From positions 1 to 64,000 of the forward strand of contig NZ_BMMW01000001.1 in assembly GCF_014646135.1 (NCBI RefSeq): DNA of 64,000 nucleotides. Reading direction: 5' to 3'. A model generated the notes under the pieces. That model made no database searches. It worked only from the letters and a program-made list of their open reading frames with translations, and was not told the DNA's origin. Source of the DNA: Nocardia camponoti. Lineage in GTDB: Bacteria; Actinomycetota; Actinomycetes; Mycobacteriales; Mycobacteriaceae. Positions 20,658 to 29,340 of the stretch are shown here, piece by piece. The translations under genes were made by a program, and so were the position numbers. Position 1 is the first letter of the stretch; every line of letters starts with the position of its first letter.

Positions 20658-21914
20658 GTGGCCCTGGTCGTGCAAAAATTTGGGGGATCGTCGTTAGCGA
20701 CGGCCGAACGCATCAAACGGGTCGCTGAGCGCATCGTTGAAACGAAAAAGCAGGGCAATGACGTGGTTGTCGTCTGTTCGGCGATGGGCGACACCACTGA
20801 CGATCTGATCGAACTCGCCCAACAAGTCTGCGCTGATCCGCCGCCGCGCGAACTCGACATGCTGCTCACGGCGGGGGAGCGCATCTCGATTGCCTTGGTA
20901 GCCATGGCTATTCACGCACTCGGGGCCGACGCGCGGTCGCTCACCGGTTCGCAAGCAGGCGTCATTACCACCGGCGCGCATGGCAACGCGCGCATTCTCG
21001 AAATCAAGCCAGGTCGGGTGCGGCGTGCGCTCGACGACGGCGAAATCGTGCTCGTCGCGGGCTTTCAAGGCGTTCGACCCGACAATCGCGACGTGACGAC
21101 TCTCGGTCGCGGTGGTACCGACACCACCGCCGTCGCGTTAGCCGCCGCGCTCGACGCCGACATCTGCGAGATCTACACCGACGTCGACGGGGTGTTCACC
21201 GCCGACCCGCGCATCGTCGCCGATGCCCAACAGCTGCACAGTATTTCGTATGAGGAGATGCTCGAGCTAGCCGCGTGCGGGTCGAAGATCCTCATGCTGC
21301 GCAGCGTTGAATACGCGCGCCGATATCACGTGCGCGTATGTGTGCGGTCGTCCTACACCGACGCGCCCGGCACCCTCCTCGCCGCGTCGATGGCCGAACT
21401 ACCAACGGGCACCGAAGCTTTGGCTGGCATCGCGCATGATCGCAGCGAAGCGAAGGTGACCGTTGTCGGCATTCTCGATCGACCGGGCTACGCGGCCAAG
21501 GTTTTTCGCATTGTCGCCGATGCCGACATCGCGATCGACATGGTCGTGCAAAACACCGGAACCGGCCGCACCGACATCACCTTCACCTCACCCGCCGCCG
21601 ACGCGGCTCGCGCGGTGACGTTGCTGCGCGCGCGCGGCGCTGAACTCGGCTTCACCGATATCCGCTATGACAACCGTGTCGGCAAGGTGTCGCTGATCGG
21701 GGCCGGAATGCGCGACCGACCTGGGGTAACAGCGACGTTCTGCGAAGCGCTCGCCGACGCGGGTATCAACGTCGACCTGATCGCCACGTCGCGCATCCGC
21801 ATCTCGGTGCTCGTGCGCGACGACGATCTCGACCGTGCCGTGCGCGTGCTCCACGACGCGTTTGGGTTCGGCGGCGGCGAACTGGCGGTGGTGCACGGCG
21901 GCACCGGGCGTTAA
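20658..21914 (+). CDS. lysC: aspartate kinase
   Basis: The first step to lysine, threonine, methionine and diaminopimelate. The start [19 protein letters not shown] and the blocks [33 protein letters not shown] and [15 protein letters not shown] are diagnostic. Two C-terminal ACT domains follow ([17 protein letters not shown] and [20 protein letters not shown]). At ~418 residues it equals the feedback-regulated corynebacterial/mycobacterial enzyme. GTG at 20658 is favoured, and GTG at 20649 and 20652 in the same frame are possible. No asd gene follows, which is unusual for this lineage. The stop overlaps the convergent acetyltransferase stop by three bases. Confidence 0.92.
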   Translation: MALVVQKFGGSSLATAERIKRVAERIVETKKQGNDVVVVCSAMGDTTDDLIELAQQVCADPPPRELDMLLTAGERISIALVAMAIHALGADARSLTGSQAGVITTGAHGNARILEIKPGRVRRALDDGEIVLVAGFQGVRPDNRDVTTLGRGGTDTTAVALAAALDADICEIYTDVDGVFTADPRIVADAQQLHSISYEEMLELAACGSKILMLRSVEYARRYHVRVCVRSSYTDAPGTLLAASMAELPTGTEALAGIAHDRSEAKVTVVGILDRPGYAAKVFRIVADADIAIDMVVQNTGTGRTDITFTSPAADAARAVTLLRARGAELGFTDIRYDNRVGKVSLIGAGMRDRPGVTATFCEALADAGINVDLIATSRIRISVLVRDDDLDRAVRVLHDAFGFGGGELAVVHGGTGR

Positions 21915-22645
21915 ACCAGTTCGGCTGACGACGTGAGCGTGCGCCACGGTTCGTGATGAACCGTGCGCGGCATCGACAGTGCTTGGCGGGCGGCGAGCTG
22001 GTCGAGGATGGTCGAGCGCACGCGCGGCCATTCGTCGCGCAGGATCGAGTAGAAGGCGGTGTCGCGCACCGCCCCGTCGAAGCCGCGTGAGTGGGCGCGC
22101 AGCACCCCGTCGCTCACCGCGCCGAGCCGCTCGATCGCCGCGCGCGACCGTGCGTTGCGCGCGTCGGCACGCAACGTGACCCGCTGCACGCCCCACGTAT
22201 CGAACGCGTGCTGCAACAGCAGCAGTTTCGATTCCAGATTCACCAGGCCACCTCGCGCGGCAGGCGTCAACCAGGTATTGCCGATTTCGACCGCATCGGG
22301 GACCGCGTCCGGTGCTGGCGGAACGGGTTCGCTCGGAAGTGGCCAGGTGAGCGGACCTTGCCAATAGTCGAGTTGGACGAACCGGGTTGCCCCGACTACC
22401 CCGCCCGCAGCGCCGACGGTGTTGTGCGAGTGGGCGACGATCGCGAACGCCAACGCTTTGCCTGCGGCCCACGCCGCTTGCGCCTTGTCGACGTAGGTAC
22501 GCGCCTCATCGATGCCGTGGGGGACGAGGGTGAAGCCAGTTGGGTCGCCGAGCGCTTCGGCAGCCGTGGCTAAACCCGGAACATGCTGGTAGGCAAGGGG
22601 TTCCAGCCGTACGATGCGGCCGGGCAGGGGTGCGGGTGCGGGCAT
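21911..22645 (-). CDS. GNAT family N-acetyltransferase (RimJ/RimL-like)
   Basis: A 244-residue acetyltransferase of the RimJ/RimL type. The N-terminal half has [20 protein letters not shown] and [23 protein letters not shown]. The acetyl-CoA region has [40 protein letters not shown] and the closing [20 protein letters not shown] box. These proteins acetylate N-termini or small amines, and the substrate here is unknown. The ATG at 22645 has GAAGGG upstream. The longer open frame before it reads as non-coding. It converges on lysC. Confidence 0.88.
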   Translation of the reverse strand: MPAPAPLPGRIVRLEPLAYQHVPGLATAAEALGDPTGFTLVPHGIDEARTYVDKAQAAWAAGKALAFAIVAHSHNTVGAAGGVVGATRFVQLDYWQGPLTWPLPSEPVPPAPDAVPDAVEIGNTWLTPAARGGLVNLESKLLLLQHAFDTWGVQRVTLRADARNARSRAAIERLGAVSDGVLRAHSRGFDGAVRDTAFYSILRDEWPRVRSTILDQLAARQALSMPRTVHHEPWRTLTSSAELV

Positions 22646-22771
22646 GGTGACCGGCGTCCCTTCGTCTTTGGAGGGCGCCGAATCGCGCGGCGTGGATCTC
22701 ACGCGAGCACACGATTGCGGCGAGGCGATACGAACGATCCAGCAGCATGGAAAAACTAGATGGACGATAGC

Positions 22772-22788
22772 CGAACGCAAAGCGTTCG
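22772..22788. promoter_or_regulatory. inverted repeat upstream of the acetyltransferase
   Basis: CGAACGC-AAA-GCGTTCG is a perfect 7-bp inverted repeat with a 3-base centre, about 130 bases before the acetyltransferase start. It could be a repressor operator. No regulator gene is next to it. Confidence 0.3.
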
Positions 22789-22877
22789 CCGACGCGAATA
22801 CACATGATGTCGAAGCGGATTTCGCTGCGAGTTAGCCGTGTAGGTTCTGCGCTGTTTCGAGGAAGGTGTGATCGATC

Positions 22878-23693
22878 CTAGGGCTTCGTCGCGATCGCCG
22901 CAGCCATGAGTTCTTCCCACACCGAAAGTTCCCGATCAGCAGCGCCCACAACGGGAGTGCGGGTGTCGGGATGCCAGCGCGCGGCGGCGGCGACACCGGG
23001 GTCGGCGATGGCTAGGTCGTCGCCGAAAAGCGCCGCGATCTCACCGTCGGTGCGCCAGCGTCCGCGCCCAAACGTGCCCTGGAGCTTCGCCTCCGCGGCA
23101 CGCGTTTCCTCGTTGTCGCCCGAGCGGAAATGCGAAATGAAAACCATCGAGCCAGCGGGAACTTGACTCGTCCAGTACCGCACGACGGCAGCCGGGTCCT
23201 CGTCGTCGTTGAGGTGGTGCAGGATCGCGCTGAAAATCACCGCGACGGGCTTGTCGAAGTCAATGAGGCGCGTGACTTCGGGATTGGTGCGCAGCTCAGC
23301 CGAATCGCGAACGTCGGCATGGACGACGGTGGTCTGGTCGTCGGTGGCTAGCAGCGCGCGACCGTGGGCCAACACGATGGGGTCGTTGTCGATATAGACG
23401 ACGCGGGCAGCCGGGTTGACGCGTTGGGCGACCTGATGCACGTTGTCGGCGGTGGGCAAACCACTGCCGAAGTCGAGGAACTGCGTGAGCCCCGCTTCGG
23501 CCATCTCGCGGACCGCGCGGGTGAGGGCCTGGCGATTGGTAAAGGCGATCGCGACCGACCCGGGGAGGTCGTTTTTGAAGTGGTCGCCGATGGCACGGTC
23601 GACCTCGTAATTGTCCTTGCCGCCAAGCAGATAGTCGTAGACGCGAGCGATGCTCGGCTTCGACTGGTCGATCACATTCGCGTTGTCGCTCAT
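22878..23693 (-). CDS. SAM-dependent methyltransferase (DUF574/Methyltransf_19 family)
   Basis: A 271-residue member of the actinobacteria-enriched DUF574 methyltransferases. The family start PSIARVYDYLLGGKDNYEVD (residues ~12-31), FLDFGSGLPTADNVHQVA, VVYIDNDPIVLAHGRALL, VIFSAILHHLND and the C-terminal MVFISHF are all clear. Substrates of this family are largely unknown, and many Streptomyces genomes hold dozens of copies. The ATG at 23693 was chosen as it gives the standard N-terminus. The gene stands alone. Confidence 0.9.
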   Translation of the reverse strand: MSDNANVIDQSKPSIARVYDYLLGGKDNYEVDRAIGDHFKNDLPGSVAIAFTNRQALTRAVREMAEAGLTQFLDFGSGLPTADNVHQVAQRVNPAARVVYIDNDPIVLAHGRALLATDDQTTVVHADVRDSAELRTNPEVTRLIDFDKPVAVIFSAILHHLNDDEDPAAVVRYWTSQVPAGSMVFISHFRSGDNEETRAAEAKLQGTFGRGRWRTDGEIAALFGDDLAIADPGVAAAARWHPDTRTPVVGAADRELSVWEELMAAAIATKP

Positions 23694-24155
23694 CGTCGAC
23701 GGCCCTTCACGGTTGCGCTGATGTGTGCCGCCATCATCGTAGGAGAACATCGGCGTGTCGGCATGATTTCGGCGGGTGCTCGGGCTCCAATTCCCTAGAG
23801 CCGGTTGCGGTTCCGCTGCTCGCCCAGTTACCCCGTGCGCATCGCGCCTACACCTCTTGCCAAATTTTTGGGTGTTTTTGTGGTATCGGTGCAGGTCACG
23901 GCATAACAGTTGCGTAAATGACAACCGTGTCATCAAGTTGGACTTGTGACCAGGAGATTAGCTTCGTGCCCGGTTGGGCACTCAAACGAACAGGATGCCA
24001 GCCACGTTATCCAATCGTGTCGCACATCCGTTCGATATGACGCAGGTCACATTGGCTGCTATCGTCGGCCAACCTTTGGCACGCTCGTAGGTGTTGCTGA
24101 ACGTTAGCTATTCGTGACTCTGCTAGTAGTTGCCACCCGGAAGGAGTTTGGTTTC
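23694..24155. other. 462-bp intergenic region
   Basis: This holds the divergent promoters of the DUF574 methyltransferase and the small membrane protein gene. Composition is noticeably less GC-rich than the flanking genes around 23850-24100. I see no RNA gene. It contains one 24-codon candidate ORF (23966-24040), listed separately. Confidence 0.5.
23966..24040 (+). CDS. possible 24-residue leader peptide
   Basis: A GTG codon with AGGAG nine bases upstream (23952-23956) opens a 24-residue frame with two Cys/Arg-rich turns. It lies 115 bases before the small membrane protein gene. Only the strong ribosome site supports it, and it may be chance. Confidence 0.25.
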   Translation: MPGWALKRTGCQPRYPIVSHIRSI

Positions 24156-24437
24156 ATGAGCAGTCTTACCTACTCCGGGCATCGTCATCGCATCGCGTTG
24201 GGATCGGCGCCCGATTCACCCGTCGCACCGCTAGCGACGCCCGCTCTCGTTCTTGGTCTCGTTCTCGTTGGATTTGGTTTCGCCGCACTGTTGCGGCTGG
24301 GGGACTGGATTGGGAATTACGGCCACACCCTAGTTTTTCTTGCCTATTTCCTTTACCTCGCCGCCTCGATTCGCCTCACCCTTTGGGGTGGCGTCACCGC
24401 GTGGGCGGCACGACATTCGTCGGCATCATCGCGCTGA
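24156..24437 (+). CDS. small two-helix membrane protein
   Basis: A 93-residue protein with two membrane helices (about residues 30-50, LVLGLVLVGFGFAALLRLG, and 56-80, LVFLAYFLYLAASIRLTLW) between short polar ends. AAGGAG lies nine bases before the ATG at 24156, which rules out the longer frame. I do not recognise a family. It precedes the sugar porters by 134 bases on the same strand, so co-expression is possible but not shown. Confidence 0.7.
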   Translation: MSSLTYSGHRHRIALGSAPDSPVAPLATPALVLGLVLVGFGFAALLRLGDWIGNYGHTLVFLAYFLYLAASIRLTLWGGVTAWAARHSSASSR

Positions 24438-24571
24438 ATTTCGCGCGTGTCGATATTGTTTCGCTAACACTTTGCTGTCGATCTCTGTCCTACCGATTTA
24501 GCTGCCGCCTCCACTAAAGTGCAGGAACCCGGATTTTCCCGCCCAGGGCAAAAGCACACGGAGGTGCGCAG

Positions 24572-26146
24572 ATGGCCGAGCCGAGAGCATCCTCACCTGA
24601 AGACGAACCCGACGGCCCCGGCGCGATCTTGACTCCGCCGACCCATCGCCCTCACGGCCCCGCCGACAATCTCATCGAGCCAAGCACCGACATTCCGATC
24701 CGGCACCCCAATACCGTCGATTTCGACGCGGGAAGGTCGACAGTGTCGCCTGTTACCGAGCCGCCGCCAAAGCCTCCGCACAACACGCCTGAGCGCGTGG
24801 AGAAGCAGAAGCAAATCAAAAAGTTCGTCCTCACCGTCGTTGTTATCGCCGCGCTCGGTGGGGCGCTCTTCGGATATGACACCGGCGTCATCTCCGGCGT
24901 GCTCGTCTACCTCACGCCCGATTTCCGGCTATCGCCGACGCAGGTTGGCGTTATCACCAGTTCGTTGCTCGTCGGTGCCGCGATCGGCTCGATCACCGGC
25001 GGGTGGATGGCGACCAAGTACGGACGCCGCGTCACGTTGATGTTCGCCGCGGCGGTGTTCTTCATTGGCGCCATCGCCCAGGCCCTGAGCCCCAACGAGG
25101 CGTTCATGGTCGGCACACGCCTGCTGCTCGGTATCGCGGTGGGCACCGCTTCGCTTGTCGTGCCGATGTTCGTCTCCGAGATCGCACCGGCCACCTACCG
25201 TGGTCGACTCGTCTCGATGAACAGCCTGATGATCGCGAGCGGACAATTGCTCGCGTACATCATCAACGCGGCATTGTCGCCAACACACAATTGGCGCCTG
25301 ATGTTGGCGATGGCCGCCATTCCCGCCGCAGGCTTGTTGATCGGGATGTATTTCATGCCCGATTCACCGCGCTGGTATTTGCAAGTGGGTCGCAAGAAAG
25401 ACGCACGCGAAGTACTTGAGCACTCCTACTTCCCCGAAGATGTCGATAAGCAGCTCGACGAAATCGAGAAAACGGAAAAAGCTGACGCCGCGGTGAAAGA
25501 TAGCCTGCGGGCACAATTGCACAAGCCCAAGGTGCGCGCGCTATTTTGGACCGGTATCGGCTTAGCGATTATTCAACAGTTCGTCGGTGTGAATACCGTC
25601 ATTTACTACGCGCCATCCACCCTCGCCGCCGCCGGGTTGGGCGACAGCGCCGCGGTCACGTCGTCGATCGGCATTGGTGTTGGGGCCGTCGTCGGTGTGA
25701 TCATCGGAATGTCGTTGGTAGACAAGCTCGGTCGTCGCCCGCTGATCTTCATCGGCCTGTCGATCATGATTGTCTCGTTGGTTGGCATGGGCATTGTCGA
25801 GCGACTGCACCAAAACACCACGACCGGTTACACCCTGCTCGCCCTAATGGTTGTTTACATCGGCTCATTCCAGCTCGGTGTTGGGGTGCCGACGTGGCTG
25901 TTGCTGTCGGAGATTTTCCCCGCACCTATTCGCGCGGTCTCGATGAGTATCGCGACCTTCGTGATCTGGGCGGGCAACTTCTTCGTCTCGCTCGTCTTCC
26001 CACCGCTTGGTGATCTCTGGGGCGCGTCGACGATGTTCTTCATCTTCGCCGGCGTCTCGGTCGCCTCGCTAATTTTCTGCTACCGCCGAGTGCCCGAAAC
26101 CAAGGGCGTCTCGCTCGACCAGATCACCGCCGTCGCGGAAAGCTGA
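24572..26146 (+). CDS. MFS sugar porter family transporter
   Basis: A 524-residue member of the sugar porter (XylE/GalP/inositol) branch of the MFS. A disordered Pro-rich cytoplasmic N-terminus of ~80 residues precedes 12 membrane helices. Signature motifs are GGALFGYDTGVISGVL in helix 1, GRR in the 2-3 loop, RLLLGIAVG in helix 4, MPDSPRWYL after helix 6, QQFVGVNTVIYYAP in helix 7, DKLGRRPL in the 8-9 loop and VPETKGVSLDQ at the end. A proton-coupled hexose or polyol importer is likely. GGAGGTG precedes the ATG. A close paralogue follows six bases later. Confidence 0.93.
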   Translation: MAEPRASSPEDEPDGPGAILTPPTHRPHGPADNLIEPSTDIPIRHPNTVDFDAGRSTVSPVTEPPPKPPHNTPERVEKQKQIKKFVLTVVVIAALGGALFGYDTGVISGVLVYLTPDFRLSPTQVGVITSSLLVGAAIGSITGGWMATKYGRRVTLMFAAAVFFIGAIAQALSPNEAFMVGTRLLLGIAVGTASLVVPMFVSEIAPATYRGRLVSMNSLMIASGQLLAYIINAALSPTHNWRLMLAMAAIPAAGLLIGMYFMPDSPRWYLQVGRKKDAREVLEHSYFPEDVDKQLDEIEKTEKADAAVKDSLRAQLHKPKVRALFWTGIGLAIIQQFVGVNTVIYYAPSTLAAAGLGDSAAVTSSIGIGVGAVVGVIIGMSLVDKLGRRPLIFIGLSIMIVSLVGMGIVERLHQNTTTGYTLLALMVVYIGSFQLGVGVPTWLLLSEIFPAPIRAVSMSIATFVIWAGNFFVSLVFPPLGDLWGASTMFFIFAGVSVASLIFCYRRVPETKGVSLDQITAVAES

Positions 26147-26152
26147 CCGCCC

Positions 26153-27586
26153 ATGACCGACGCGTCGTCGCGACCGCGCATCCCAGGGCCGTCGGTCGCC
26201 GTTCGCACCAAGATCAAGCGGTTCCTGCTGATCGTCGTGAGCGTCGCGGCGATCGGCGGATCGCTGTTCGGGTACAACACCGGCGTCATCGCGGGCGTGC
26301 TCGTCTTCGTGACGCCGCAGTTCCACCTGTCGCCGACCCAGGTCGGTGTTGTCACCTCGGCGTTGCTTGTTGGCGCGGCGATGGGGTCGCTCGCGGGCGG
26401 TCGCCTTGCCGACAAGCTTGGCCGCCGGGTCACATTGATGCTCGCTGGCGTGCTGTTTCTGGTCGGCGCGGTCAGTCAGGGACTCAGTCCGAACGCGTGG
26501 GTGATGACCGGGACCCGCGTTGTACTCGGTCTGGCAGTGGGCATGGCGTCGCTTGTTGTGCCGATGTACCTGTCGGAAATCGCGCCGCCGCACCTGCGCG
26601 GGCGGATGGTCGCGACCAACAGTTTGATGCTCGCGGTCGGCCAGTTGCTCGCCTACATCGTGAGCGCGCTGCTCGCGCCGTCGGGGAACTGGCGCGCGAT
26701 GCTGTTGATCGCGGCGGTGCCCGCTGTCGCGCTGATTGTCGGCATGTATTTCCTCCCCGACTCGCCGCGCTGGTATTTGTCGGTCGGGCGGCGCGCTGAC
26801 GCCGAGGAAGTGCTGGCCAAGACCACCTATCCAGAGTTCATTCAGGATCGCATCCACGGAATTTCGCTCGCCGAGGCCGAAGATAAGGCGGTCAAGGACA
26901 GCCTGTGGTCGCAGTTGCGACGCCCGCGCGTGCGGGGCCTGATGATCACCGGACTTGGGCTCGCGCTTATCCAGCAGTTCTGCGGTGTGAACGCGGTGGT
27001 CTACTACGCGCCAACCACGCTGCAAGGCGCGGGGCTTGGCAAAAACGCGGCCGTGACGGCGTCGATCGCGATTGGTGCCGGTGCGGTGGTCGGTGTGCTC
27101 ATCGCGCGCCCGCTTGTCGACCGGCTTGGGCGTCGCCCGCTGATCACCATTGGCCTCAGCATCGTGATCGTGGTGCTGCTCGGGATGGCTTTCCTTGAGC
27201 GACTGCATCATTCGCCCGCGATGGGGTATCTGCTGCTCGCGCTGATGTTCGTATATTTGGCCGCTTATCAATTCGGGGTCGGCATGCCGTCGTGGTTGCT
27301 CAATTCCGAGATTTTTCCCGCGCCCATTCGCGCGACCGCGATGAGTATTTGCACCTTTATCGTCTGGACGGGCAATTTCGTTGTCGGCCTTGTGTTTCCG
27401 CCGTTGGCCCATGCGTGGGGCGCGTCGACGATGTTCTTGATCTTCGCGGTCATCTCGGCGGTGTCGCTGGTGTTCTGTTACCGCCGCGTCCCCGAGACCA
27501 AGGGGGTGTCGCTCGCGCAGGTCACCGCCTATGCCGAGGCCGCCGCGCCGCCGATGAACCCGCCGCGTTTCGTGCCTGATAAGTGA
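26153..27586 (+). CDS. MFS sugar porter family transporter (tandem paralogue)
   Basis: A 477-residue sugar porter, closely similar to the gene before it over the 12-helix core: GGSLFGYNTGVIAGVL, TRVVLGLAVGMASLVVPMYL, LPDSPRWYLSVGRR, QQFCGVNAVVYYAP, DRLGRRPL and RVPETKGVSLAQ. It lacks the long disordered N-terminus of the first copy. The tandem pair, with six bases between, indicates a duplication followed by divergence. The two may differ in substrate or affinity. Its end overlaps an upstream extension of the esterase frame but not the chosen esterase start. Confidence 0.93.
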   Translation: MTDASSRPRIPGPSVAVRTKIKRFLLIVVSVAAIGGSLFGYNTGVIAGVLVFVTPQFHLSPTQVGVVTSALLVGAAMGSLAGGRLADKLGRRVTLMLAGVLFLVGAVSQGLSPNAWVMTGTRVVLGLAVGMASLVVPMYLSEIAPPHLRGRMVATNSLMLAVGQLLAYIVSALLAPSGNWRAMLLIAAVPAVALIVGMYFLPDSPRWYLSVGRRADAEEVLAKTTYPEFIQDRIHGISLAEAEDKAVKDSLWSQLRRPRVRGLMITGLGLALIQQFCGVNAVVYYAPTTLQGAGLGKNAAVTASIAIGAGAVVGVLIARPLVDRLGRRPLITIGLSIVIVVLLGMAFLERLHHSPAMGYLLLALMFVYLAAYQFGVGMPSWLLNSEIFPAPIRATAMSICTFIVWTGNFVVGLVFPPLAHAWGASTMFLIFAVISAVSLVFCYRRVPETKGVSLAQVTAYAEAAAPPMNPPRFVPDK

Positions 27587-27627
27587 AGTTTCCCGCGCGG
27601 GGTCGCGACATTTCGTACGCTAGACAA

Positions 27628-29124
27628 ATGAGTGACACTGAGGTCGCGATCGCCGACGGCGTCGTTCGCGGTCGGGCCGGAAAACACGTGCGAACCTGGC
27701 GGTCATTGCCGTACGCGGCACCACCGCTCGGTGCGCTGCGGTTGCGCGCGCCGCAGCCGGTGCTGCCGTGGACCGGAGTGCGTCGCGCGACGGAGTTCGG
27801 GTTTGCCGCAACGCAGACACCGGCGGGGGCGCGGACCGGCCCGGGGCGACCGCAGCGCGTTGGCGAGGATTGCCTCACGCTCAATGTCACCGCGCCGCTC
27901 GCCGCCGGTTCGTCGCGGCCGGTGCTGGTTTTCTTTCACGGTGGCGGGTATTTGCTTGGCACGTCGAGCATGTATTCGGGTGCCCGGCTTGTCACGCGTG
28001 GCGACGTGATTGTCGTTTCGGTGAATTACCGACTCGGCGGGCTCGGATACGTCGACTTTCGCGAATTCGGTACGGCCTCACGACCTTTCGATGCCAACCT
28101 TGGCTTGCGCGATCAGGTCGCGGCGTTGGAATGGGTGCAACGCAATATCGCGGCCTTCGGTGGCGATCCCGCCAATGTCACGATCTTTGGTGAGTCGGCG
28201 GGTGCGCACGCGGTGGTCACGCTGCTCGCCACACCTGCCGCGCGCGGGTTGTTTCATCGGGCGATCGCCCAAAGTGCGCCCGCGGATTGGGCTTTGACGT
28301 CGGAGCAGTCGGCGGCGTTCGCGCGACGAGTTGTTACGCGGTTGGGGGTCGACCCCAACGACCGGGCCGCTGCCGAGCGGGTGTTGGCTACTGCTCCGCC
28401 TGCTGCGATTGGGCGGGCCGCCGATCGGGCGCTCGGCGCGACGATGCGCGACGATCCCGCATTTTTCCCGTACGCGCCTGTTGTCGACGGGGATTTTCTG
28501 CCCGAAGCGCCACGCGACGCTATTGCCGCAGGTCGCGCCGCGCGCGTGCCGTTGATCATCGGGACCAATCGCCACGAGATGACGCTGTTCGAGCGGTTCG
28601 CGAAGGGTGTCCCGCATACGCCTGAGCAGGTGCGAAAGTTGTTGTCGCCCTACGGGACTGGAATCGAGCCGCTGCTCGCCGCCTATCCGGGTTTTCCTTC
28701 GCAGCGTGCTGCGGTGCGGGTGAGCGGCGACCACCTGTTTTGGCGACCAACCATTGAGGTGCTTGACGCGCACAGCGCCTACGCGCCCACGTACGCCTAC
28801 CGGTTCGACTATGCGTCGCGCGCGCTGCGCCTCGCGGGCCTTGGGGCGACGCACGCGTTGGATCTGCTGCCGGTGTTCGGCTGGGTCGACGGGCTGGTAG
28901 GTCGCGCGATCACCTCGGCGGGTGGTCGTCGGGGCTTCCGATCGGTGCAGGATCAGTTCCAGGACAACTGGCTGGCGTTCGCGCGGACTGGCGCACCGCT
29001 GTCGGATTGGCCCGCGTACACGTCGGAGCGACGATTGACGCGAATCATTGACAACCCGCCGCGAGTGATTGCGGACCCGAATGCGGCGCGTCGCGCGGCT
29101 TGGCAGGGGTTGCGGGGTGCGTGA
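27628..29124 (+). CDS. type B carboxylesterase/lipase
   Basis: An alpha/beta-hydrolase of the carboxylesterase (PF00135) family, ~498 residues. The oxyanion segment VFFHGGGYLLG, the nucleophile elbow FGESAGAHAV (Ser near residue 190) and the acidic and His regions NRHEMTLFERF and ...LGATHALDLLPVFG are visible. Early residues RTWRSLPYAAPPLG and EDCLTLNV are typical. The ATG at 27628 starts at MSDTEV. No signal peptide is seen, so it is probably cytoplasmic. It might release acids for the reductase downstream, but that is speculation from position only. Confidence 0.9.
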   Translation: MSDTEVAIADGVVRGRAGKHVRTWRSLPYAAPPLGALRLRAPQPVLPWTGVRRATEFGFAATQTPAGARTGPGRPQRVGEDCLTLNVTAPLAAGSSRPVLVFFHGGGYLLGTSSMYSGARLVTRGDVIVVSVNYRLGGLGYVDFREFGTASRPFDANLGLRDQVAALEWVQRNIAAFGGDPANVTIFGESAGAHAVVTLLATPAARGLFHRAIAQSAPADWALTSEQSAAFARRVVTRLGVDPNDRAAAERVLATAPPAAIGRAADRALGATMRDDPAFFPYAPVVDGDFLPEAPRDAIAAGRAARVPLIIGTNRHEMTLFERFAKGVPHTPEQVRKLLSPYGTGIEPLLAAYPGFPSQRAAVRVSGDHLFWRPTIEVLDAHSAYAPTYAYRFDYASRALRLAGLGATHALDLLPVFGWVDGLVGRAITSAGGRRGFRSVQDQFQDNWLAFARTGAPLSDWPAYTSERRLTRIIDNPPRVIADPNAARRAAWQGLRGA

Positions 29125-29262
29125 GGGTTTGGAGTCAGCGCGGGGGGATTGCGGAGTTCGTGAACCGGCAAGGCCGACGGGCGACAGGGGACAACTGGCG
29201 CGCGAGGAGCGCGGAGTTCGCGAGGTCTCGGAGCCGATGCGGGAGAGTTGCGGGGGCAGCAA

Positions 29263-29340
29263 GTGACGGAGTCAGCGCGGCGGGCGAGCGGGGTGCGTGA
29301 AGTGACGGAGTCGGCGGGGCAGGTGAGCGGCGTGCGTGAG
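29263..29340 (+). repeat. tandem 39-bp repeat at the start of the carboxylic acid reductase frame
   Basis: Two adjacent 39-bp units each read GTGACGGAGTC...GCGTGAG and would encode VTESARRASGVRE and VTESAGQVSGVRE in the reductase frame. The third 39-bp boundary falls exactly on the ATG at 29341. Each unit begins with a GTG, so alternative starts at 29263 and 29302 are possible. Confidence 0.6.

Noticed and set aside
22614..22835. A 73-residue plus-strand frame between the acetyltransferase and methyltransferase genes
   Set aside because: It overlaps the acetyltransferase start region and has no convincing ribosome site; only its last third looks vaguely protein-like.
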